Source: Clostridia bacterium
Lineage (GTDB): Bacteria > Aerophobota > Aerophobia > Aerophobales > AE-B3A
Direction of reading: 5' to 3'
DNA: 12,061 nt
Assembly: GCA_030610745.1 (NCBI GenBank)
Contig: JAUWRC010000033.1
Span: 1 to 12,061 of the forward strand
Under the pieces are notes generated by a model. The model worked only from the letters and a program-made list of their open reading frames with translations. It was not told the origin of the DNA and ran no database searches. Positions within the stretch are counted from its first letter, which is position 1. Every line of letters begins with the position of its first letter. Of the stretch, positions 6,095 to 12,061 are shown in pieces. A program made the translations under genes and the position numbers.

Positions 6095-7315
6095 ATGAAA
6101 ATTGATCCTCTAAGTCCCCTTCCCAAGTATCACCAATTAAAGGAAATCATAAAAGAGTCTATCAAAAAAGGTATAATTAAACCCAACGAGAGGATTCAAT
6201 CGGAAAGCGAATTGGTGAGTAAATATAAAATAAGTCGGCATACTGTTCGCCAGGCTATTGGAGGTATGGTTAATGAGGGATGGCTATACCGAGAGCCGGG
6301 AATAGGGACCTTTTGTGCTGAGCGGCTTAAGAGGACTCCCGGAAAAACCTTCATCATAGGGGTAATAAGTGTAGTTGTATCTAATTATATCTTTCCTCGT
6401 ATCATTCACGGAATTGATAATGTTATTCATCCGAAAGGTTACAGCATAGTTTTAGGGAATGCCAACCACAGTCTAGAAAAAGAAGCTGCTCACCTACAAG
6501 ATATGATTAATAGAAATGTTGATGGGCTTATTATCGAGCCTACAAAAAGTGCCCTCCCCAGCCCTAATATTAAATATTTTTATAAGCTAAAAGAAAAGGG
6601 AATTCCTTTTGTAATGATAGATAGTTATCTTGATGAACTCAATTCATCTTATGTGCGTGTGGACGATGTATTAGGGGGATATCTTGCTGCCGAATATTTA
6701 CTGGGGCTGGGGCATCGAAGAATTGGCATTATTTATAAATCAGACCATCTACCTAGTGCAAAACGTTTCCAAGGGTATAAGAAAGCCTTGAAAAAATATA
6801 AAGTAGACTATTCTGAGGAGCTGGTTAAAAGCTTTGCCCTCCCTGAAGATAAAAACCCCACTTCTTCCCTCATCAAGGAACTTTTTAAAATAAAGAAACC
6901 CCCTACGGCTATTTTCTGCTACAATGACCAAATTGCTCTTCAAGCCTTAAAAGCCATCACCAAATTGGGATTAAAGATACCCGAGGATATCTCTTTAGTA
7001 GGATTTGATGACTCTGATTTAGCCATACTTTCGCAGGTTCCTTTAACTACAGTGGCCCATCCCAAAGGTAGGATGGGGGAAAAAGCAGGAAAAATACTCC
7101 TGCAACTTATTGAAAATGTCAATACGAGTCGGCCTCAGCAATTTGTTTATAAACCTCGATTGATAATAAGGGATTCCTGCAAATCCGTCAGGGAAAGTAG
7201 CGAGCAGAGCAATGAGTTGAGAGAGGAAATGCGCGAAACATCGCCTCCCTCAAAGAAGGTGCTTCAAGACATCGAGAACAGCGCTCATTTAAATAAAAAG
7301 GAGAAGGATAAATGA
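6095..7315 (+). CDS. araR: GntR-LacI type transcriptional repressor, AraR-like
   Basis: The 406-residue protein has an N-terminal GntR winged-helix domain (about 1-76: PLPKYHQLKEII, SESELVSKYKISRHTVRQAI, REPGIGTF). A LacI-type sugar-binding domain follows (about 88-366: NRNVDGLIIEP, GYLAAEYLLGLGHRRIGII, PTAIFCYNDQIALQALKAI, EDISLVGFDDSDL). This pairing is the mark of AraR, which represses arabinose genes and is released by L-arabinose. The ATG follows AAAGGAG with a rather long 12-nt spacing. The TGA overlaps the ATG of the arabinofuranosidase gene. The promoter has an inverted repeat just downstream, suggesting autoregulation. The last 35-40 residues are charged and extend beyond the expected end (RLIIRDS). 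Specificity for arabinose is inferred from domain type and neighbours. Confidence 0.9.
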   Translation: MKIDPLSPLPKYHQLKEIIKESIKKGIIKPNERIQSESELVSKYKISRHTVRQAIGGMVNEGWLYREPGIGTFCAERLKRTPGKTFIIGVISVVVSNYIFPRIIHGIDNVIHPKGYSIVLGNANHSLEKEAAHLQDMINRNVDGLIIEPTKSALPSPNIKYFYKLKEKGIPFVMIDSYLDELNSSYVRVDDVLGGYLAAEYLLGLGHRRIGIIYKSDHLPSAKRFQGYKKALKKYKVDYSEELVKSFALPEDKNPTSSLIKELFKIKKPPTAIFCYNDQIALQALKAITKLGLKIPEDISLVGFDDSDLAILSQVPLTTVAHPKGRMGEKAGKILLQLIENVNTSRPQQFVYKPRLIIRDSCKSVRESSEQSNELREEMRETSPPSKKVLQDIENSAHLNKKEKDK

Positions 7316-8790
7316 AGGAAAGCTACAAAATCAAAGTGGATACAGAAAGACAGATTGGAAAGATAGACCCTAATATCTATGGGCACTTCATTGAGCATCT
7401 GGGAAGATGTATCTATGGAGGAATCTATTAGGAAGACTCCTCTCTTTCTGAGAAAAGAGGTTTCAGAAAAGATGTATTAGAGGCAGTACAAAATATAAAA
7501 TGCCCTCTCCTGCGTTGGCCGGGAGGTAACTTTGCCTCTAATTATCATTGGGAGGATGGAATAGGGCAAAAAGATGAAAGGCCGGTGCGATTCGATTTAG
7601 CCTGGAATAAAGAAGAAACAAATAGATTTGGCACCGATGAGTTTATTGAGTATTGTCGAGTGATCGGAGCCGAGCCTTATATCTGTGTTAACCTGGGAAC
7701 CGGCAGTTTAGATGAAGCTATCCATTGGCTGGAGTACTGCAATAGTACAGGAAATACCTACTATGCGAAATTACGGGGAAAAAATGGTCACCCCGAACCT
7801 TACCGGGTCAAATACTGGGGAATAGGAAACGAGAATTATGGAGAATGGCAGGTAGGCTATAAATCAGCCAAAGAGTACGCTAAAGTCTTAAGAGAATATG
7901 CCAGGTTTATGAAAGTGGTTGATCCGAACATAAAAATCATTGCTGTGGGAGCTGATGATCCTGAGTGGGACCTGGAAGTAATCAAAACTGCGGGAAAATA
8001 TATAGACTATATCTCTAATCATCAGTATCTGGGTTCAGATAACTATTATGAGACAGTAGCTTCTGTTTACTGGGTTGAAAAGAGGCTAAAAACTTTAAAG
8101 AGTGTTATAAAGATAGCTCAACCTCTAGAAGAAGAAAAGAAAAGAGTGGAAATTGCTCTTGATGAGTGGAATATCTGGTATAGGAGTACACCAGAAAATG
8201 GTCTTGAGGAAAATTATGCTCTGAAGGATGGATTATTCGCCGCCGGAGTATTTATAGTGCTGCACCGACTATCTCAGAGTGTAACTATGGCCAATCTTGC
8301 CCAACTGGTAAATGTACTGGGAGCCATTCATACAGGTAAAGAGGGTATTTATCTTACTTCTATTTACAGAGCCTTTGAACTTTTTGTTAATCATACGGGA
8401 GAAATAATATTAGATACTTTGGTTACATCAGAAACGTATGATATTGAAGGAAAAGGTTTCTTGGGCCAGAGAGAATTCAAACTGAGCAATGTTCCCTATT
8501 TAGATGCCTCTGTGAGTCTGAATAGAAACAAAGATAAGTTATACATTGCTGCAGTTAATTACCATCAACAAGAAGATATAGAGTGCCCTATATCCATAGA
8601 AGGCTTTTCTCCCAAGAAGGAAGGAAAAGTCTATGAGCTCAACGGACCCAGTGTTATGGCCATAAATGACTTTGATAACCCAGAAAGAATCAAGATAAAA
8701 ACTAGAATGATTAAAAATGTTGGCTCCAGGTTTAATTATAACTTCCCTTCTCATTCCTGTATAATAATTGAACTCTATAGTAGAGTTTGA
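7312..8790 (+). pseudogene. abfA: GH51 alpha-L-arabinofuranosidase, interrupted by in-frame TAG at codon 40
   Basis: Reading from the ATG at 7312, which overlaps the araR stop and follows AAAAAGGAG, gives 492 codons collinear with intracellular GH51 enzymes that cut terminal arabinofuranosyl groups. The opening YGHFIEHLGRCIYGGIY is followed by TAG (7429-7431), and the frame then resumes with GFRKDVLEAV, LLRWPGGNF and YHWEDGIGQKDERP. The acid/base E174 (GIGNEN) and the nucleophile E285 (LDEWNIWY) are present, as is the C-terminal beta domain up to CIIIELYSRV. There is no signal peptide. A GTG at 7585 opens a 401-codon frame but would lose the first barrel strands and WPGGN, and lacks a good ribosome site. 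TAG ends four other genes here, so general recoding is unlikely. One point mutation, local read-through or a sequence error are the choices. Confidence 0.9.
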
Positions 8791-8880
8791 TACGGAAGGG
8801 TTTATAGGAATAAAATAGAAAATAACAGAAAAGAATGCTAGTACGGTAGAGTCGATGTGTCAGGAAAACTTCTTTCGGAA

Positions 8881-9273
8881 TTAGACAAGACTCACTAATC
8901 TTATTCTATCGGCTAGAGGTTTGAACTCCGGATCTTTATGGATTAATTGTGCTTGGAGTTCGATTGCAGTAGCAGCAATTATAGCATCTGCCAAAGATAA
9001 GGGATGTTGAGCTTTTATTCTGGCTCCATTAAACAATATAGTTCTGGAAATTTCGATACTTATTATGCCCAACTCCTCTATTTTTCGAACTACTTCTCGG
9101 GCTTTATTTCCATCAGCTTTTCTGATAAAAATATAATAAATTTCCATTATACTTATCTCAGAAATATTAACCGAATTATCTGCCATTATCACAGTATTTA
9201 CTTCTTCACTCCCGGGTTCATCACTAAAGTAAGTGATTAGGGCAGAAGTATCAAGAATGTAACTCTTTTTCAA
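8881..9273 (-). CDS. PIN-domain ribonuclease toxin, VapC-like
   Basis: PIN-domain toxins are Mg-dependent ribonucleases held inactive by a partner antitoxin. Counting from the TTG at 9273, the 130-residue product has the four acidic positions of the fold: D8 (YILDTSAL), E44 (SIMEIYYIF), D96 (LSLADAIIAATA) and D114 (HKDPEF). That start is chosen because GGAGGAGGA lies 8-9 nt upstream, although the frame is open further to 9303. The gene overlaps the end of the antitoxin gene by 23 nt, so the pair is translationally coupled. It converges on abfA with a 90-nt gap in which I see no clear terminator. Confidence 0.88.
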   Translation of the reverse strand: MKKSYILDTSALITYFSDEPGSEEVNTVIMADNSVNISEISIMEIYYIFIRKADGNKAREVVRKIEELGIISIEISRTILFNGARIKAQHPLSLADAIIAATAIELQAQLIHKDPEFKPLADRIRLVSLV

Positions 9274-9514
9274 GTTTTCGTTCCTCCTCCTTGTATTTAT
9301 CATATGCCTTCGATATATTATATCTTATGAAATCTTCACGAAGAGTTCCTAATATCTTCTCTCTATCTAAAGGTTTTGTTCTATATTTCTGAAGTAGAAG
9401 ACTCAATGCTTTTCTCCAGAGTGCCGCTTCGGGTATCATAGTTTTCTGAGAAAGTTCTCTGATCTTTACTTTATCTTTGGAATCTATGTATACAGTGGTT
9501 CGCACTTTTACCAT
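9251..9514 (-). CDS. Ribbon-helix-helix type antitoxin
   Basis: The start is the ATG at 9514 because AGGAGGTGA, an almost perfect ribosome site, lies 4-5 nt before it. The open frame further upstream runs through the promoter. The 87-residue product opens VKVRTTVYID, a beta strand typical of ribbon-helix-helix DNA-binding antitoxins, then KVKIRELSQKTMIPEAALWRKALSLLL. It ends in a long charged helix (about 60-87), which in such families binds the toxin. It precedes and overlaps the PIN toxin gene. It probably represses its own promoter through the inverted repeat at 9533-9562. Antitoxin role follows from size, order and partner. Confidence 0.82.
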   Translation of the reverse strand: MVKVRTTVYIDSKDKVKIRELSQKTMIPEAALWRKALSLLLQKYRTKPLDREKILGTLREDFIRYNISKAYDKYKEEERKLEKELHS

Positions 9515-9532
9515 CGGAATCACCTCCTCTAT

Positions 9533-9562
9533 ACATATATTACCATATATGACAATATATGT
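9533..9562. promoter_or_regulatory. Operator of the toxin-antitoxin operon
   Basis: ACATATATT (9533-9541) and AATATATGT (9554-9562) are perfect 9-bp inverted arms with a 12-nt spacer. The spacer itself contains the palindrome CATATATG (9544-9551), giving three CATATAT-like half-site groups. The repeat covers the -10 box and touches the -35 box, as expected for autorepression by a ribbon-helix-helix antitoxin. Confidence 0.65.
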
Positions 9563-9565
9563 CAA
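9537..9565 (-). promoter_or_regulatory. Promoter of the toxin-antitoxin operon
   Basis: On the minus strand TTGACA (9565-9560) and TAATAT (9542-9537) are separated by 17 nt. Transcription would begin near 9530, leaving a leader of only about 16 nt that is almost all ribosome site before the ATG at 9514. Confidence 0.7.
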
Positions 9566-9825
9566 GTTCACTCTAACTTCTTTTGCTATCTATATTTCTG
9601 AAATTCTCTCTTATAATTTCTACTATATGGGGATAATAATCTTTATCTTCTTTGGCTTTTTTCTCATACCAGCGGATAAGAAAAAAACTAAGGAAAAAGA
9701 AAAAGAGTTCAAATAATGCTTCCCAGAAACAAAAATTTTTTTGTACAAGATTTGATGTGCGTAAGATTTGACACAAGAACCTCTTTTGAGAAAATATAGT
9801 ATATTTTTAAATACAGGTAATTAAA
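9566..9825. other. AT-rich stretch without a convincing gene
   Basis: This stretch holds purine-rich runs (GAAAAAGAAAAAG near 9700) and the 8-bp palindrome TTGTACAA (9741-9748). It also has a direct repeat AAGATTTGA (9747-9755 and 9763-9771, 16-nt period). A TTGACA at 9768-9773 could be a -35 box for the decayed gene that follows, but no -10 box stands at normal spacing; TATAGT (9795-9800) is 21 nt away. A 67-codon minus-strand frame exists but looks like low-complexity translation. Confidence 0.5.
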
Positions 9826-10019
9826 ATGCTCAAGAAAAGGCTAATTAAAGCAAAATTTAAAATAGTTGATAACGATGCTTGGATTATAGTGCATTTGAAG
9901 AGATTGTAGATAAATATGCAGGCCAGCATATAATCGTTTCTAATGGTGAAATATTCATGAGCGAAAATGCTTTAGAAAATGCGCGAAAGAAATATCCTAA
10001 TATCATCCCCCCACACTAA
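9826..10019 (+). pseudogene. Decayed small gene, possibly DUF5678-like
   Basis: An ATG at 9826 opens MLKKRLIKAKFKIVDNDAW, which soon stops at TAG (9907-9909). A neighbouring frame then gives AFEEIVDKYAGQHIIVSNGE, IFMSENALENARKKYPNIIPPH, ending at TAA (10017-10019). Past that stop the same frame reads GGPVPRPEDFSSVHIF. Together the pieces look like one small protein of about 75-80 residues with a frameshift near 9880-9890 and a nonsense codon. The YAG.-I-V-NGEIF..ALE.ARKKYPN pattern recalls small DUF5678-type proteins, from memory only. The continuation runs into the 3' end of araD on the other strand. Function is unknown. Confidence 0.45.
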
Positions 10020-10047
10020 GGTGGACCTGTACCAAGGCCAGAAGATT

Positions 10048-10692
10048 TTAGCTCTGTCCATATTTTTCCTTGTATCTTCTATGAGCCCTTTTTACTTCTT
10101 CAGGGGGAAGTTCATCAGGTGTCCCTTGAAGAAGAGCTAAAAATACGGTTTTGGCAACATCCTCCAGCATCACTGCTGCCTTCAAGGCTGCCTTTGGGGA
10201 GGGGCCGATAGTAAAGACCCCATGGTTTTTCATCAAAATAGCTGGAGAGTCCCCAATAGAGTTTATAATCTCCTTTCCAATTTCTTCTCCACCAATCTTA
10301 GCATAGACTCCCACGGGAATAGAGCCTCCAAATTCATCAGCCATAGCTGTAAGATAAACGGGAATAGGCTTGCCCAAAGCAGCAAAACTGGTGGCATAAT
10401 TGGAATGGGTGTGGACGATGCCATTAACATCGTCTCGATGTCGGTATACATAAAGGTGGGTAGGGGTATCCACGGAAGGCTTTAGACTGTCTTCAATTAT
10501 CTTCCCCTCTAAATCTACTACTACCATATGGGATGGCTTTAGGTCTTCATAACTTACCCCACTCGGTTTTATAACTACATAATTTGTTTCTTTATCTCGA
10601 CCACTAACATTCCCACTGGTCATAGAAACCAACCCATTTTTGGGAAGCTCCAGGTTCATCCGGTAAACTTCTTCTCGCAGTTCCTCTAACAT
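10048..10692 (-). CDS. araD: L-ribulose-5-phosphate 4-epimerase
   Basis: AraD interconverts L-ribulose 5-phosphate and D-xylulose 5-phosphate, the last step of bacterial arabinose catabolism. The 214-residue product is a class II aldolase/epimerase fold with SGNVSGRD (26-33) and KPSGVSY for phosphate binding. It also has SVDTPTH (D75), the zinc ligands H94 and H96 in VHTHSNYAT, D119 (MADEFGG), H157 (KNHGVF) and a C-terminal KYGQ. These match the known E. coli AraD residues D76, H95, H97, D120, H171 and Y229 in order. It is slightly shorter than E. coli AraD (231). The ATG follows AAAGGAGA at good spacing, 26 nt after the araB stop, so araB-araD form one leftward unit. A close alternative would be another sugar-phosphate aldolase, but the C-terminal Tyr and the araB neighbour favour AraD. 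Confidence 0.92.
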   Translation of the reverse strand: MLEELREEVYRMNLELPKNGLVSMTSGNVSGRDKETNYVVIKPSGVSYEDLKPSHMVVVDLEGKIIEDSLKPSVDTPTHLYVYRHRDDVNGIVHTHSNYATSFAALGKPIPVYLTAMADEFGGSIPVGVYAKIGGEEIGKEIINSIGDSPAILMKNHGVFTIGPSPKAALKAAVMLEDVAKTVFLALLQGTPDELPPEEVKRAHRRYKEKYGQS

Positions 10693-10710
10693 AGAATGTC
10701 TCCTTTCTCA

Positions 10711-10743
10711 GCTATACGCTACCCGCTACCCGCTATACGCTGT
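10711..10743. repeat. Heptad repeat D over the araB stop codon
   Basis: Four full 7-bp units, GCTATAC, GCTACCC, GCTACCC and GCTATAC, then GCTGT. The araB TAG (10719-10721) and the last six codons (RIAGSG) are made of this array. The units resemble those at 682-709. Confidence 0.8.
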
Positions 10744-12061
10744 CTTTTTAGCCGCTTCATAACATCATTTTCCCCTCGTCCAAAATAGTCGTGTAATTTT
10801 TCATATTCAGCATAGATTTTTTCATAAAGAGAGTGGTTTTCTCTATCAGGCCTGAAGCGTTCTTTTTTCAAATGGGCCATTCTCCCGGCTGCTTCTACTA
10901 TACTATCATAACCCCCTTTTTTCTTACCTGCAGCCACTGCCCCAAACATAGCCGAGCCAAGAGCGGGGGTTTGCGCGGAAGCAGCAATCTTAATCTCCCG
11001 GCCCGTGACATCAGCATAAATCTGTATAAGAAGCTTGTTTCTTTCTGGCAGACCCCCACAAGCATAAAGCTCATTTATCTTAACTTTATTTTCTTCAAAA
11101 GTGTTAATTATCTTGTAAGTTCCAAAAGCTGTTGCCTCAATGAGAGCACGGTAGATTTCCTCTGGTTTAGTTTCCAGAGTACATCCTAAAAGAAGGCCCC
11201 CAAGGTCAGTATCTACCAAAATGGAACGATTGCCATTCCACCAGTCAAGGGCCACCAGGCCGCTCTCTCCTGGCTTTAAAGTGGATGCTTTTTCTTCCAG
11301 AAGATTATGGATATCAACTCCTTTCCTGGCGGCTTCTTCTGAATATTCTTTGGGTACACAATTTTTCACAAACCAGGCAAAAATATCTCCTACCCCGGAT
11401 TGACCAGCTTCATATCCGTAATATCCGGGCAGAATTCCTTCCTTTACTATTCCACATAGTCCCGGAATTATACGAAGGTCCTTGTCCACCATCATATGAC
11501 AGATAGAGGTACCCATGACCATAAGCATCTTACCGGCCGAGGTAATCCTAGCCGCAGGAACAGATACATGTGCATCCACATTTCCCACCGCCACAGGGGT
11601 TCCTTGAAGAAGGCCAGTAAGGTGAGCCATCTCTTTTGTCAATCCTCCTGCTACCTCACCCAGAGAATAAATATCTTCGGACATTTTCTCCTTGACTATA
11701 TTTTCAAAACGGGAATCCAGGGCTCTAAAAAAATCTGGAGAAGGAAAGCCCTCATCAAAATTCCAGAGAGCCTTATAACCAGCCGTACAGGAATTTCGCC
11801 TCTCTTTTCCCGTGAGCTGGAGAACTATCCAATCTGCCCCTTCTATTAATCTATCCGCAGCCTCATAAATCTGGGGTGCTTCATCCAATATCTGCAAAGA
11901 CTTGGAAAAAAACCACTCCGAGCTGTATTTACCCCCATACCAAGGAAGAAACTTCTCTTTTCTCTCTCGGGCTACCTGGTTTATCCTGTCTGCTTCTGGT
12001 TGGGCTGCATGATGTTTCCAAATTTTAACCCAGGAGTGGGGATTCTCTTTATATTTATCCA
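10719..12061 (-). CDS. araB: L-ribulokinase (FGGY kinase), 5' end outside the window
   Basis: AraB phosphorylates L-ribulose with ATP. The frame is open from the right window edge for 446 codons; an internal Met at 11897 is not the start, because strongly conserved sequence lies before it (HSWVKIWKHHAAQPEADRIN and KYSSEWFFSKSLQILDEAPQIYEAADRLIEGADWIV). These are ribulokinase hallmarks. The catalytic base is in GNVDAHVSVP (D at about 11574-11576). MVMGTSICHMM, YGYEAGQSGVGDIFAWF and WWNGNRS follow, and then the ATP-site motif ACGGLPERNKLLIQIYADV. Full-length AraB is about 550 residues, so about 100 are missing. The C-terminus VMKRLKRQR is normal, but the last residues are encoded by heptad repeats. 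It is followed by araD after 26 nt. Confidence 0.94.
   Translation of the reverse strand, partial: DKYKENPHSWVKIWKHHAAQPEADRINQVARERKEKFLPWYGGKYSSEWFFSKSLQILDEAPQIYEAADRLIEGADWIVLQLTGKERRNSCTAGYKALWNFDEGFPSPDFFRALDSRFENIVKEKMSEDIYSLGEVAGGLTKEMAHLTGLLQGTPVAVGNVDAHVSVPAARITSAGKMLMVMGTSICHMMVDKDLRIIPGLCGIVKEGILPGYYGYEAGQSGVGDIFAWFVKNCVPKEYSEEAARKGVDIHNLLEEKASTLKPGESGLVALDWWNGNRSILVDTDLGGLLLGCTLETKPEEIYRALIEATAFGTYKIINTFEENKVKINELYACGGLPERNKLLIQIYADVTGREIKIAASAQTPALGSAMFGAVAAGKKKGGYDSIVEAAGRMAHLKKERFRPDRENHSLYEKIYAEYEKLHDYFGRGENDVMKRLKRQRIAGSG

Noticed and set aside
7429..7431. Pyrrolysine or genome-wide TAG recoding
   Set aside because: TAG is the normal stop of lipA, the radical SAM gene, the ABC-F gene and araB in this window, and no recoding element is visible after the codon.
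7585..8790. Treating the GTG at 7585 as the true start of a shorter arabinofuranosidase
   Set aside because: Conserved GH51 sequence continues in frame upstream to the ATG at 7312, including WPGGNF. The GTG has no good ribosome site.
8791..8880. Terminator between abfA and the toxin gene
   Set aside because: No stem of useful length with a T-run is seen in this 90-nt gap.
9512..9571. Extended N-terminus of the antitoxin (start at 9571)
   Set aside because: It would place coding sequence over the promoter and operator; the ATG at 9514 has a nearly perfect ribosome site.
9477..9716. 79-codon plus-strand frame over the toxin-antitoxin promoter
   Set aside because: It lies antisense to the antitoxin start and its promoter, and has low-complexity content; a shadow frame.
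9573..9776. 67-codon minus-strand frame starting at TTG, with a run of Phe
   Set aside because: The Phe run comes from a GAAAAAG-rich tract, there is no ribosome site, and the start overlaps a direct repeat. The C-terminal half looks somewhat protein-like, but not enough to call a gene.
10833..11849. Several plus-strand frames of 60-118 codons across araB
   Set aside because: They are antisense to a clearly conserved ribulokinase and have no family resemblance or ribosome sites.

Overview
The window looks like chromosomal DNA of an anaerobic bacterium of fairly low GC content. It carries ruvB, lipoyl synthase, Rnf-type flavoprotein subunits and an L-arabinose utilisation locus. Shine-Dalgarno and sigma70-type promoter sequences are bacterial, TTG starts are common, and TAA, TGA and TAG all serve as stops. 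The genus cannot be named from the sequence.

Left part (1-5824). The 3' end of ruvB (+) meets a DUF2062 membrane protein gene (-), overlapping by 4 nt. A minus-strand series follows, read from right to left: an ABC-F ATPase gene (5824-4157), then the tightly coupled rnfD, rnfG, radical-SAM/winged-helix gene and lipA. Adjacent genes from rnfD on overlap or are 1 nt apart. Only the two covalent-FMN subunits of Rnf are here; rnfC, E, A and B are not. Short repeats sit at the gene ends: degenerate 7-bp tandem arrays and a 28-bp palindromic element present twice in opposite orientation.

Centre (5825-8790). A 270-nt divergent intergenic region holds a near-consensus promoter on each strand, a 21-bp palindrome and a likely operator. 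The plus-strand promoter reads araR (GntR-LacI type arabinose repressor), whose stop codon overlaps the start of a GH51 alpha-L-arabinofuranosidase gene. That gene is full length and has its catalytic residues, but codon 40 is an in-frame TAG, so it is a fresh pseudogene, a read-through case or a sequence error.

Right part (8791-12061). A VapBC-like toxin-antitoxin pair (-) has its own promoter and an overlapping inverted-repeat operator. Next is an AT-rich stretch with a decayed small gene (+). Last come araD and the 5'-truncated araB (-), both reading leftward. Arabinofuranosidase would release arabinose inside the cell, AraB and AraD would convert L-ribulose to D-xylulose 5-phosphate, and AraR would control the locus. 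AraA is not seen and may lie upstream of araB, outside the window.

The observations most worth following are the amber codon in abfA, the heptad/palindrome repeat family (with a compensatory base change between its two hairpins), and the partial Rnf cluster coupled to radical-SAM genes.
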